DNA from: Lachnospiraceae bacterium UBA7086
GTDB lineage: Bacteria > Bacillota > Clostridia > Lachnospirales > Lachnospiraceae
Reading direction: 5' to 3'
DNA length: 64,000 nucleotides
Assembly: GCA_002492525.1 (NCBI GenBank)
Contig: DKZA01000022.1
Span: 128,246 to 192,245 of the forward strand
Position numbers and translations under genes: made by a program. Positions 34,289 to 41,860 of this stretch are shown here, in pieces; the first letter of the stretch is position 1; the number at the start of each line of letters is the position of its first letter. Under the pieces are notes generated by a model. It was not told the origin of the DNA and made no database searches. It saw nothing but the letters and a program-made list of their open reading frames with translations.

Positions 34289-34870
34289 TCAATCCCAGAG
34301 GCTCTTGTCAAAGGCCCCAAAGTCGATTACAAAATCGTCGTAGATTCCCACAGGAATTTTGTCCTCAAAAGTATAGTCTGTCTCTACACCGCAATCAAAG
34401 TCATATACTTTAATCGCTTTTTTCATGGGATCCACAATCCAGTACTCCCGTACACCTGTGGTCCGATATTTAAAAAGTTTCCGGACATAATCCATCTTCT
34501 TACTGCCCGGCGATACAATCTCCACCAGCCAGTCCGGCGCCCCATGGCATCCCTTCCGATCCAGCTTATCCAAGTCACAGATCACCAGTAAATCCGGCTC
34601 CACGTAATTGTATATATCTTTGTTGATATACACAGCAAATGGTGAAAAATATACCTTACAATTTCCTTTGCGTCCTTGAATATACTGTCTGACCACGATG
34701 TACAGTTCCCCCAGAATATCCTGGTGGGCCAGTTCCGGTGAATCCATCCTGAACATTTCACCGTCAATCAACTCCGCACGTTCCCCTTCCGGTAATGCCT
34801 CGATGTCCTTAATAGTATATATTCTTTCTTCTGTCTCCATAAACTCTTTCCTCACTACGTTTTCCTGCAT
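34289..34870 (-). CDS. Uma2-family (DUF820) PD-(D/E)XK nuclease-like protein
   Basis: 193 aa, ATG at 34870 with AAAGGAG 7 nt upstream. It matches the Uma2 family: IKDIEALPEGERAELIDGEM, DSPELAHQDILGELYIVVRQ, YVEPDLLVICDLDKLDRKG, APDWLVEIVSPGSKKMDYV and GVREYWIVDPMKKAIKVYDF. The E-P-D and V-E-I-V-S-P motifs place the PD-(D/E)XK catalytic acids. Such genes are often multicopy and of unknown role, possibly linked to mobile DNA or restriction. It lies opposite in orientation to its neighbours. No link to glycosylation is evident, so it is probably an insertion. Confidence 0.8.
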   Translation of the reverse strand: MQENVVRKEFMETEERIYTIKDIEALPEGERAELIDGEMFRMDSPELAHQDILGELYIVVRQYIQGRKGNCKVYFSPFAVYINKDIYNYVEPDLLVICDLDKLDRKGCHGAPDWLVEIVSPGSKKMDYVRKLFKYRTTGVREYWIVDPMKKAIKVYDFDCGVETDYTFEDKIPVGIYDDFVIDFGAFDKSLWD

Positions 34871-35182
34871 CAATAATCTCCTTTCGTGTATCACAGAAGA
34901 TTCTTGAAAACATATCCGCCTCAGTTACCCATTCCAACCCGTCGGCTGGACTTTCAACATCCACTGGCTCATTTATTTTCAGAAAATCTTCTGCTTATTA
35001 GTTATTATCTGATTCCAAAGCATAGACTTTCTGAGATAAATAAGATAAAATAGACAGGTGATCACCCAATGTTCTACAGAACTTATGCTTTATGAACTGA
35101 TTATAGCAAGTCACTGTAATATTGTCAATGTTATTTTATTAAATATATAAACGAAATATCGTTAAATTATTAAGGAGCCGCT
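34871..35182. other. Intergenic region with promoter for the GT2-TPR cluster
   Basis: 312 bases, AT-rich towards the right. It contains the sigma-A-like promoter at 35122-35151. I see no open frame or RNA gene and no sigma-D match on the plus strand. Confidence 0.45.
35122..35151 (+). promoter_or_regulatory. Sigma-A-like promoter of the GT2-TPR cluster
   Basis: TTGTCA (35122-35127) and TATAAA (35146-35151) are spaced 18 nt, just before the GT2-TPR gene at 35183. Each hexamer differs from consensus by one base. The region is strongly AT-rich, so a chance match is possible. Confidence 0.45.
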
Positions 35183-36295
35183 ATGCAGCCCATTTCCGTA
35201 TGTATTATTGCCAAGAATGAAGAATCCCGAATCGAGCACTGTCTTTTATCCGTCAAGCCCTATGACTTTGAAATCGTAGTGGTGGATACCGGTTCCACAG
35301 ACCGGACAAAAGAGATTGCCGCCAGATATGCCGACAAGGTGTTGGATTTTACATGGTGTGACGATTTCAGTGCTGCCAGAAATTTCTCCTTGCGGGAGGC
35401 TTCCAACAACTGGATCTTTATGCTGGACTGCGATGAGACTGTCAAATATCTGGATCTGGAGGAACTCACCTACTTCCGCAAGCACCTTTCAGACAGTGTC
35501 GGCACAGTCTCCCGGGAAAACCTGGTGACAGAAAAGGGCGTCCTCACACTAAACAATACAGATTATACGGAGCGATTCTTTGACAGACGGCTGTACCGCT
35601 ATACAGGCATTATCCACGAGCAGCTCACCCCCATCCGGGGGCATGAATTCCCTAACTATCTGCTCAAGACGACACTCCTGCACACCGGCTACGACATGAC
35701 GGATGCGGAACGCGATGCCAAATATCAGCGCAACTACAATCTTTTATTAAAACAATTGGATCAGGAGCCGGAGAATCCTTATCTCTATTACCAACTCGGC
35801 AAAACCTGTGAGATTCTCAAAGACTATTCCCGGGCCTGTGAATATTATGATAAAGGTCTTACCTTTGATTTGGACCCGGAACTGGCCTATGTGCAGGCCA
35901 TGGTGGTCTCCTACGGCAATGCTTTGCTGTATTCGGGCAATGTCGAAACAGCTCTCGGCTTTGAGGGCATCTACGAAGAATTTGGCAATGTGACCGACTT
36001 TGTCTATCTGATGGGTAATATATACCGGGAAAACAGCATGTACGAACAGGCTCTTACGCAGTATCAAAAAGCGATCGGTATGCCTCCCGGCAAACAAAAC
36101 GGCACCAACAGCTTCCTGCCTGTCTATCAGTCCGGCATTATCTTTGAAGCCCTGGGCGATATAGAGTCCGCCGCCGCCTGTTACGGCAAATGCGGCGGTT
36201 TTGCCCCCGCCGACGAGAAACTGGCGGCTCTGATCAATGCAGCAAATAAGGCCGCAAATGAACACGCCGCAACATCGGATACCAAGGCGACCTAA
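35183..36295 (+). CDS. GT2 glycosyltransferase with C-terminal TPR repeats, type A copy 1
   Basis: 370 aa, ATG at 35183 with AAGGAG 5 nt upstream. Residues 1-190 are a GT2 fold: ISVCIIAKNEESRIEHCL, FEIVVVDTGSTDRTKEIAA, DDFSAARNFSLREASNNW, and the metal-binding motif IFMLDCDETVKYLDLEEL. From about residue 190 helical TPR-like units follow (ENPYLYYQLGKTCEILKDY and DFVYLMGNIYRENSMYEQAL). It resembles the copy at 37403-38485 more than its immediate neighbour, marking it as an A-type copy. GT2-TPR proteins are common near clostridial flagellin genes and are plausible flagellin O-glycosyltransferases, with TPRs binding the protein acceptor. That role is inferred. Confidence 0.8.
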   Translation: MQPISVCIIAKNEESRIEHCLLSVKPYDFEIVVVDTGSTDRTKEIAARYADKVLDFTWCDDFSAARNFSLREASNNWIFMLDCDETVKYLDLEELTYFRKHLSDSVGTVSRENLVTEKGVLTLNNTDYTERFFDRRLYRYTGIIHEQLTPIRGHEFPNYLLKTTLLHTGYDMTDAERDAKYQRNYNLLLKQLDQEPENPYLYYQLGKTCEILKDYSRACEYYDKGLTFDLDPELAYVQAMVVSYGNALLYSGNVETALGFEGIYEEFGNVTDFVYLMGNIYRENSMYEQALTQYQKAIGMPPGKQNGTNSFLPVYQSGIIFEALGDIESAAACYGKCGGFAPADEKLAALINAANKAANEHAATSDTKAT

Positions 36296-36310
36296 CATAA
36301 AGGAGCATCT

Positions 36311-37375
36311 ATGATTCCCATATCTGCCTGTATTATTACCAAAAATGAAGCCGGCAATCTGGATAAGTGCCTGAAGGCTCTTGCCGCTTATCCTTTTGAG
36401 CTAGTGGTGGTGGATACCGGTTCTACCGATAATTCTAAAGAAGTTGCCCGCAAATACACAGACAAAGTATATGATTTTACATGGGTGGACGATTTCAGCG
36501 CCGCCAGAAACTATGCCGCAAAGCAGGCTTCCCACAACATGATTTTCCCCGTTGATACGGATGAATTTATCACCCGGCTGGACTGGGAAGAATTACAAGC
36601 CTTAGTAGAAGAAAATCCCAAGTCCGTAGGCAGTATCAAACGGCTGGATTATTTCGAGACAGACGGTGAGACCCATTGTCAGGTCTGTATCATTGACAGG
36701 ATCTATCACCGGAAATACTATTGTTACGACAAACCGATTCACGAAGTGTTGACGCCCCTGAACCGTATCCCCTACATCTCTTATACTACTTCCATCGAGG
36801 CGGATCATGTGGGATACCTGGGCCCCGGCAATAAACTGAAAGAAAAAGCGTTACGGGATATGGAACTGCTTTTGAAAGAGGTGGAACAGAATCCTGCGGA
36901 ACCCTATTACTACTTTCAGATTGCCCAGAGCTATATGTTGATGCGTGATTTGGATAATGCCTTTGTTTATTTCCAACAGGCCATGGACCGACAGCCTGAC
37001 CCCCATGCCGACTATACCCATGTGCTTTTGTACAACTACGGGCACCTTCTTCTGGAAAAAGGACTGTTAAAAGAGGCCGCCATCCTGCCTGCTTATTATG
37101 AATATTACGGTAACAACATGGACTACCTCTGCCTGCTAGGGCTTTACTATCTGCATACCAATCAGCCCCTGAAGGCCCTGCCGGAATTTGTCAAAGCACT
37201 GACGGCTCCCGAACATGACATGACAGACCGTCGTGAACCGTCCTATTATATCGGTTATATTTATGAACTGTTTGGCAAGAAAGACATTGCCAGAACGCAT
37301 TATCTAAACTGCGGCAAAGATTATGCCCCGGCCGCTGAAGGTCTTGCGCGGCTTGATTCCAATTGTCTCTACTAA
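36311..37375 (+). CDS. GT2 glycosyltransferase with TPR repeats, type B copy 1
   Basis: 354 aa, ATG at 36311 with AAGGAG 6 nt upstream, 15 nt after the previous stop. GT2 motifs are ISACIITKNEAGNLDKCL, FELVVVDTGSTDNSKEVAR, DDFSAARNYAAKQASHNM and the metal site IFPVDTDEFITRLDWEEL. C-terminal TPR-like units include YYYFQIAQSYMLMRDLDNA and a closing PSYYIGYIYELFGKKDIAR. It is close to the copy at 38542-39591 (for example ALPEFVKALTAP and ARTHYLNCG in both). It probably transfers a sugar during flagellin glycosylation. Acceptor selection by the TPR part is plausible but unproven. Same strand and tight spacing indicate one operon of four. Confidence 0.8.
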   Translation: MIPISACIITKNEAGNLDKCLKALAAYPFELVVVDTGSTDNSKEVARKYTDKVYDFTWVDDFSAARNYAAKQASHNMIFPVDTDEFITRLDWEELQALVEENPKSVGSIKRLDYFETDGETHCQVCIIDRIYHRKYYCYDKPIHEVLTPLNRIPYISYTTSIEADHVGYLGPGNKLKEKALRDMELLLKEVEQNPAEPYYYFQIAQSYMLMRDLDNAFVYFQQAMDRQPDPHADYTHVLLYNYGHLLLEKGLLKEAAILPAYYEYYGNNMDYLCLLGLYYLHTNQPLKALPEFVKALTAPEHDMTDRREPSYYIGYIYELFGKKDIARTHYLNCGKDYAPAAEGLARLDSNCLY

Positions 37376-37402
37376 TCAAGTAATAAATAAAAGGAGAACC
37401 CC

Positions 37403-38485
37403 ATGATTCCTCTATCTGTATGTATTATAGGTAAAAATGAAGAAAAGAATATTGAGAGGTGTCTTGCGCCGCTTGTTCCCTATGGTTTCGAGATTGTCTA
37501 TGTGGATACCGGATCCACAGACCGCACCAAGGAACTTGCCGCCAAATACACCGATCATATTTATGATTTTGAATGGATCAATGACTTTAGTGCAGCCAGA
37601 AACTTTTCTCTGCAAAAGGCATCCCATAACTATGTGCTGATCATTGACTGCGATGAATTTCTGACCGACATTGATCTTAACGGCATCGAACAGGCTATTC
37701 AGGAACACCCCCGCGGCATCGGTCTGGTACTGCGGATCAACCAGTGCGAATCAAACGGTAAGATGACGGTCTCTCCCGACCGTGTAGAACGCCTGTTTCA
37801 CAAGCGCTATTATCACTATAATTATACGATACACGAACAGGTATGCGATATCAACACGAACAGTACTTACTGTGAGCGCTACGATATTCCCCTCACTCTG
37901 GATCATATCGGTTATATAGGAAGCGATGAGGAGAAGAGACTGAAAGCGGAACGCAACAATGCATTACTTTTCAAAGAAATTGAGAAGCATCCGAACGATC
38001 CCTACTTCTATTTTCAGGTGGGCCAGTCCTACAATCTGATTGACGACTATGAAAATGCCTACATCTACTATAAAAAAGCGTTTGAATTCCCCTTGAATAC
38101 AGAAGAACTCTGGGTGCAGTTTATGGCAGTTACCTTCATCAACTCCATGACCCATACCGGCCGTTCCGACGAAGCTCTGGAATTTTTTGAACCGCTTTAC
38201 AGCTATTTTGCCAACACAGCTGATTTTTATTGCAGTATGGGTAATATTTATCTGAACCTGACCAATCCGCAGCCTCTCAAGGCAATGATGGAATATGTAA
38301 AGGCCTCCCAGTGTGCCGAGGCCCAGGAAGAAGGCTCCAACACCTTTATACCCTACTACAATATGGGACTGATCAATGAAATGCTGGGCAATGCTCCCGC
38401 CGCCATAAACTTTTACCAGAAATCCGCCGCCTACCACTATCCGCTCGCGGAAGAGCGGCTGGCCGTTCTGACCGGGACGTGTTAG
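37403..38485 (+). CDS. GT2 glycosyltransferase with TPR repeats, type A copy 2
   Basis: 360 aa, ATG at 37403 with AAGGAG 7 nt upstream. GT2 motifs are LSVCIIGKNEEKNIERCL, FEIVYVDTGSTDRTKELAA, NDFSAARNFSLQKASHNY and VLIIDCDEFLTDIDLNGI. TPR-like units follow: DPYFYFQVGQSYNLIDDYEN and DFYCSMGNIYLNLTNPQPL. Closest to the copy at 35183-36295, sharing the IDCDE/LDCDE acidic motif and the A-R-N-F-S-L segment, which distinguishes A-type from B-type copies. It lies 27 nt after the previous gene. As with the other copies, a role in flagellin glycosylation rests on position and fold. Confidence 0.8.
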   Translation: MIPLSVCIIGKNEEKNIERCLAPLVPYGFEIVYVDTGSTDRTKELAAKYTDHIYDFEWINDFSAARNFSLQKASHNYVLIIDCDEFLTDIDLNGIEQAIQEHPRGIGLVLRINQCESNGKMTVSPDRVERLFHKRYYHYNYTIHEQVCDINTNSTYCERYDIPLTLDHIGYIGSDEEKRLKAERNNALLFKEIEKHPNDPYFYFQVGQSYNLIDDYENAYIYYKKAFEFPLNTEELWVQFMAVTFINSMTHTGRSDEALEFFEPLYSYFANTADFYCSMGNIYLNLTNPQPLKAMMEYVKASQCAEAQEEGSNTFIPYYNMGLINEMLGNAPAAINFYQKSAAYHYPLAEERLAVLTGTC

Positions 38486-38541
38486 CATTGTATCAGACCA
38501 GTTACTCTAAGACAGAGAGTTATCAATACAAGGAGATTCCC

Positions 38542-39591
38542 ATGATACCTATTTCCGTATGTATTATTACCAGGAACGAAGAAGAGCATTTAAAACAATG
38601 TCTTCAGGCGCTGCAGCCCTATCCTTTTGAAATCGTGGTCGTGGACACCGGCTCTACAGACAACTCCAAGGAAACGGCCAGAAAATACACTGATAAAGTC
38701 TATGAATTTACCTGGATTGACGATTTCAGCGCCGCCAGAAATTATGCCGCCAAATGTGCTTCTCATAACATGATTTTTTCCATTGATACCGATGAACTTA
38801 TCAGATCTCTTGACTGGGAAGCCTTGCAGTCCGTGATTGCAGATAATCCCAAAGGCATAGGATGCATCCGGCATCTGGATTATTTTGAAACGGATTCAGA
38901 AACCAAATGCTATGATAAGATGCTTGAACGAATCTACAACCGGAACTATTATCATTATGAACAACCCATTCACGAAGCAATTGTTCCCACGACCGCCATT
39001 TCCTGCAAATCTTACGAAACCCCCGTCACCGTAGACCATATCGGTTACCTGGGCGATAAGGATACCCTGCAGCGCAAGGCGGAAAGGAATCTTGCCCTGC
39101 TTAAAAAAGAACTGGAAAAAACCCCTGATGATCCCTATCCTTACTTTCAGATTGGTCAAAGCTACTTGCTGATGCGGGATCATGAACATGCCTGTGATTA
39201 CTTTCGGGAAGCCATAGCGCGCAATCCTTCCCCCGCAGACAGTTACACTCGTATGTTGGTCAATAATTACGGAAATATCCTGATCGATCTGAACAGACCG
39301 GAAGAAGCTATCAAATTACTCTCCTATTATGAATATTATGACAATAACATAGATTATCTGTGTATGATCGGCTTAAGTTATATGTTCGTAGGACAGCCTT
39401 TAAGGGCCCTGCCGGAATTCGTCAAGGCGCTGACTGCTCCCACAAGAGATTCCAGTGATCCGCGGATTCCCTCTTATTATATCGGTTATCTCTATGAGTA
39501 TTTCGGCAAGAAAGATATCGCCAGAACGCATTATCTGAATTGCGGAGATTATGCCCCGGCCGTAGAGGCGCTAGCGAGACTCAGCGTATAA
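38542..39591 (+). CDS. GT2 glycosyltransferase with TPR repeats, type B copy 2
   Basis: 349 aa. The ATG at 38542 has AAGGAG 7 nt upstream and fits the start of the other copies, so the longer frame from 38479, overlapping the previous gene, is not used. GT2 motifs are ISVCIITRNEEEHLKQCL, FEIVVVDTGSTDNSKETAR, DDFSAARNYAAKCASHNM and IFSIDTDELIRSLDWEAL. TPR-like units include YPYFQIGQSYLLMRDHEHA and IDYLCMIGLSYMFVGQPLRA; the end (ALPEFVKALTAP, ARTHYLNCG) is nearly identical to the B copy at 36311-37375. The last gene of the cluster, it converges with flagellin, whose terminator lies 10 nt after its stop. Confidence 0.8.
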   Translation: MIPISVCIITRNEEEHLKQCLQALQPYPFEIVVVDTGSTDNSKETARKYTDKVYEFTWIDDFSAARNYAAKCASHNMIFSIDTDELIRSLDWEALQSVIADNPKGIGCIRHLDYFETDSETKCYDKMLERIYNRNYYHYEQPIHEAIVPTTAISCKSYETPVTVDHIGYLGDKDTLQRKAERNLALLKKELEKTPDDPYPYFQIGQSYLLMRDHEHACDYFREAIARNPSPADSYTRMLVNNYGNILIDLNRPEEAIKLLSYYEYYDNNIDYLCMIGLSYMFVGQPLRALPEFVKALTAPTRDSSDPRIPSYYIGYLYEYFGKKDIARTHYLNCGDYAPAVEALARLSV

Positions 39592-39600
39592 TCTGACAGA

Positions 39601-39629
39601 AAAAAGCCCACCCTTTCGGGTGGGCTTTG
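39601..39629 (-). terminator. Rho-independent terminator of hag
   Basis: An 11-bp perfect stem (39604-39614 with 39619-39629) and a 4-nt loop is followed, in the minus-strand direction, by a T run. The hag stop is about 36 nt before it. The plus-strand GT2-TPR transcript also runs into it, but its T run is poor, so it mainly serves flagellin. Confidence 0.9.
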
Positions 39630-39664
39630 GTAGTTCACTTTGCAATTTCTCTCTACTGTGACAA

Positions 39665-40723
39665 TTAGCCAAGTAAGGACAGTGCCAACTGGTTGGACTG
39701 ATTTGCCTGTGAAAGCATTGAAGTACCAGCCTGCTGTAAGATATTGTTGTTGGAGTACTGAACCATCTCTGTAGCAATATCTGTATCGCGGATAGCTGCC
39801 TCTGCGGAAGAGGTGTTCTCAACGATGTTATCCAAGTTGTTGATTGTGTGCTCTAATCTGTTCTGGATTGCACCGAGGTCACTTCTCTGCTGAGATACTA
39901 ATACCAACGCGCCCTTAATGAAAGCGTTCAGAGAGTTGAAATCCTGTGCTGTTGCAACAGATGCAGCCTTACCACCATCCAACTTCATGAAGGAGTTGAT
40001 CAGCTTAGAAGCAACCGCACTGGTCATAGTTGCAGATGAATATGCAGTACCTTTCAACGTAGAGAATGTTGTAGTTGTCTTACTGCCAGCTGCACCAATC
40101 ATAACGCTCTGACCGGATGACAGTTTTGTGCTGCTGTATGTGGTAGCTGTATAGCTTGCTGCCTCATTCTTAACCAGATTGTTGTAAGTAATCTTGGTAT
40201 ACATCTTGTTGTCGATGCCTGCTGCAAGACCTGCCATACTCATATTCTGGATGGAGATGTCGATATGCTGACCAGCTTCTGCACCAACCTGAAGGCCTTT
40301 AATGAAGGAACCGTCTAAGAGGTTCATCTCATTGAAAGTGGTCGTGCTCTGTACACGGTCAACTTCGCTCATCAACTGTCTGATCTCAGCCTGGATGGAT
40401 GCACGGTCAGATGTTGTAAGAGTACCATTCTCACCCTTAACAGCCAGCTCGTTCATTCTCTGTAACATATCCTCAACTTCGTTCAATGCACCTTCAGCTG
40501 TCTGTACAACACTGATACCATCCTGTGCATTAGAGGAAGCCTGAGTAAGACCTCTGATCTGTCTTCTCATCTTCTCGGAAATGGAGAGCCCTGCTGCATC
40601 ATCTGCTGCACGGTTGATCTTGTAACCGGAAGATAATTTCTCAGTAGATTTAGCCTGAGAAGCTGTTGTCAGTCCTAACATTCTGTTAGAGTTCATTGCT
40701 GTAATGTTGTGTTTTACTACCAT
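39665..40723 (-). CDS. hag: Flagellin
   Basis: 352 aa, ATG at 40723 with AAGGAGG 8-9 nt upstream. The D0/D1 N-terminus is classical: VKHNITAMNSNRMLGLTTAS, KSTEKLSSGYKINRAADDAA and GLSISEKMRRQIRGL. The C-terminal D1/D0 has DTDIATEMVQYSNNNILQQA and SQANQSNQLALSLLG, the segment bound by FliS and FliW. The variable middle (about 165-260) is short and Ser/Thr-rich (for example YTATTYSSTKLSS), offering sites for O-glycosylation, which fits the surrounding glycosyltransferases. It is transcribed from the sigma-D promoter at 40856-40882, with a leader of about 125 nt containing three stem-loops and a CsrA site. Confidence 0.97.
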   Translation of the reverse strand: MVVKHNITAMNSNRMLGLTTASQAKSTEKLSSGYKINRAADDAAGLSISEKMRRQIRGLTQASSNAQDGISVVQTAEGALNEVEDMLQRMNELAVKGENGTLTTSDRASIQAEIRQLMSEVDRVQSTTTFNEMNLLDGSFIKGLQVGAEAGQHIDISIQNMSMAGLAAGIDNKMYTKITYNNLVKNEAASYTATTYSSTKLSSGQSVMIGAAGSKTTTTFSTLKGTAYSSATMTSAVASKLINSFMKLDGGKAASVATAQDFNSLNAFIKGALVLVSQQRSDLGAIQNRLEHTINNLDNIVENTSSAEAAIRDTDIATEMVQYSNNNILQQAGTSMLSQANQSNQLALSLLG

Positions 40724-40731
40724 AATATATT

Positions 40732-40763
40732 CCTCCTTGAATTTATTGCGGCATCCTTGCCGC
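40732..40763 (-). promoter_or_regulatory. hag ribosome site and upstream CsrA-binding hairpin
   Basis: On the minus strand GCGGC-AAGGAU-GCCGC (40748-40763) forms a 5-bp stem with the loop AAGGAU, exactly the A-N-GGA-N hexaloop that CsrA prefers and part of the CARGGAUG core. The AAGGAGG ribosome site lies 9-16 nt downstream (40732-40738) and is a natural second GGA site. B. subtilis hag has this same two-site arrangement. Confidence 0.75.
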
Positions 40764-40779
40764 CACTTTGTTTTTGTAA

Positions 40780-40814
40780 AGATATCTCAGTCCCGTCCGC
40801 TGACTTTGATATCT
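40780..40814 (-). promoter_or_regulatory. Second stem-loop in the hag 5' leader
   Basis: AGATATC (40808-40814) pairs with GATATCT (40780-40787 region), with an inner AGTC/GACT stem (40802-40805 with 40789-40792) closing a 9-nt loop that contains GGA on the transcript. The loop GGA could be a further CsrA contact, but its context is weaker than the hairpin at 40748-40763. No ligand-binding riboswitch is recognised. Confidence 0.45.
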
Positions 40815-40825
40815 CTACAGCTGTT

Positions 40826-40849
40826 CAAGTAAATTTCTTACTTTACTTG
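40826..40849 (-). promoter_or_regulatory. Stem-loop at the predicted 5' end of hag mRNA
   Basis: CAAGTAAA (40842-40849 on the transcript strand) pairs perfectly with TTTACTTG (40826-40833) with an 8-nt loop. The predicted transcription start (about 7 nt past the -10) is near 40849, so this hairpin would form at the very 5' end and may protect the mRNA from decay, as 5' stem-loops do for other abundant transcripts. Confidence 0.5.
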
Positions 40850-40855
40850 TATTAT

Positions 40856-40882
40856 ATATCGGTGTTTCTCCGATTTACTTTA
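40856..40882 (-). promoter_or_regulatory. Sigma-D (sigma-28) promoter of hag
   Basis: Minus strand TAAA (40879-40882), 15-nt spacer, ACCGATAT (40856-40863), one mismatch from TAAA-N15-GCCGATAT. It lies 133 nt before the hag ATG. Two further promoters in the window (44735, 55189) share TAAA-N15 and a CCGATA core. Confidence 0.9.
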
Positions 40883-40890
40883 GGGCCGTT

Positions 40891-40915
40891 TTGAAAATTT
40901 TTTAAAAATTTTTTT
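40891..40915 (-). promoter_or_regulatory. A/T tract (UP-element-like) upstream of hag promoter
   Basis: Uninterrupted A and T runs (about 25 nt, starting 9 nt upstream of the hag -35) resemble an UP element for the RNA polymerase alpha subunit and would raise transcription of this highly expressed gene. Phased A-tracts can also bend DNA. Seen directly, with the function inferred. Confidence 0.5.
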
Positions 40916-40928
40916 CCGCCCGTAAGTA

Positions 40929-41405
40929 CTACTTCTTGCTGTCATAAAACTGCGGTGAAACCTGATGCAGATTATTCATGCTGTTATAATAGTTCTTGCT
41001 CACCTTCATTTTAGACGCTGCCTTGCCGATCTGGTTCCTGCTCTTTTGAAACTGCCGTTCCGCCCTCATCTTATTGCGCATCCTGACTGCATTGATACGA
41101 ACCACCTTATCCGTAATCTGGCCGATCATTTCCTGCATATGGGCTATCTCACTGCGATACGCAGATTTATTAGCCATCAATTGTTCCCTGGTGCGCTCAT
41201 ACACAATCTCAAAGCCGTCATCCAGCTTTTCAAGCGCTTCCGCCAGAGAACCGATCCGGTCTGAGGACGCATCCAGGGCATCCATATCCAGTTCCTCCTG
41301 TTTCAGAATCTCCTCCTGGACTTCGTTTTCCCGGATAATATCATCCAAAAGACGGTTCTTTTTCTCAAGGCTTTCTACCAGTATCTGTACACTGCTCTGA
41401 CCCAT
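40929..41405 (-). CDS. Flagellar chaperone-like coiled-coil protein (FlgN/FliT-type)
   Basis: 158 aa. The ATG at 41405 has AAAGG 9-10 nt upstream, and a TTG at 41414 is the alternative. It is almost entirely helical and charged: SVQILVESLEKKNRLLDDII, ASSDRIGSLAEALEKLDDGF, SEIAHMQEMIGQITDKV and a basic tail QKSRNQIGKAASKMKVS. The first part (SVQILVESLEKKNRLLDDII) resembles FlgN export chaperones. A true FlgN is already present at 54321-54839, so this may be the FliT-type chaperone for FliD, which is usually encoded beside fliS as here. Stop of fliS is 14 nt upstream of this start. No close homologue can be named. Confidence 0.55.
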   Translation of the reverse strand: MGQSSVQILVESLEKKNRLLDDIIRENEVQEEILKQEELDMDALDASSDRIGSLAEALEKLDDGFEIVYERTREQLMANKSAYRSEIAHMQEMIGQITDKVVRINAVRMRNKMRAERQFQKSRNQIGKAASKMKVSKNYYNSMNNLHQVSPQFYDSKK

Positions 41406-41419
41406 GCCGCACAACCTTT

Positions 41420-41797
41420 CTATGACTGTCTGTTTTTCCTCATAACTTCTTTCCAGGTATCCCTGACGCTCCTTAAGTGCATGTTAACTTCCTCTAAGAT
41501 TGCCGCATCTTTCTTCATGTTTGCCTCGAAAAGCCTCTGTAACAGATAGACGTAAATCCTGTCAAAATCTTTCGCCACCTCGTATTTATGATCCAGTGTA
41601 TTTCTGAATTCTTCAATAATACGCTGCGTCTTCTTGATATTCAGATGCGCCTTCTCAATCTCTCCATGTTCTATAGATACAATCGCTATATTACAGAACT
41701 TGATAGCACCTTCATACAGCATCAGCGTAATTTCCGCCGGGGAAGCCGTCATAATCTTATTATTCGTATACTCCGCAAAGGGATTGTGTGCCGGCAT
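41420..41797 (-). CDS. fliS: Flagellin export chaperone FliS
   Basis: 125 aa, ATG at 41797 with GGAGGAG 7 nt upstream; an ATG at 41803 is 6 nt nearer. FliS features are FAEYTNNKIMTASPAEITLM, LYEGAIKFCNIAIVSIEHGE, ANMKKDAAILEEVNMHLRS and a final TWKEVMRKNRQS. FliS is a four-helix protein that binds the C-terminal helix of flagellin in the cytoplasm, prevents early polymerisation and, with FliW, competes for that site. Position between fliD and the chaperone, in one sigma-D operon from 44735, is the normal arrangement. Length is typical of the family. Confidence 0.93.
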   Translation of the reverse strand: MPAHNPFAEYTNNKIMTASPAEITLMLYEGAIKFCNIAIVSIEHGEIEKAHLNIKKTQRIIEEFRNTLDHKYEVAKDFDRIYVYLLQRLFEANMKKDAAILEEVNMHLRSVRDTWKEVMRKNRQS

Positions 41798-41860
41798 AGC
41801 CATTCTCCTCCTTGATCCAACCTGCCATTAACATACTGCGAACCGCATTGCTTACGGCAA

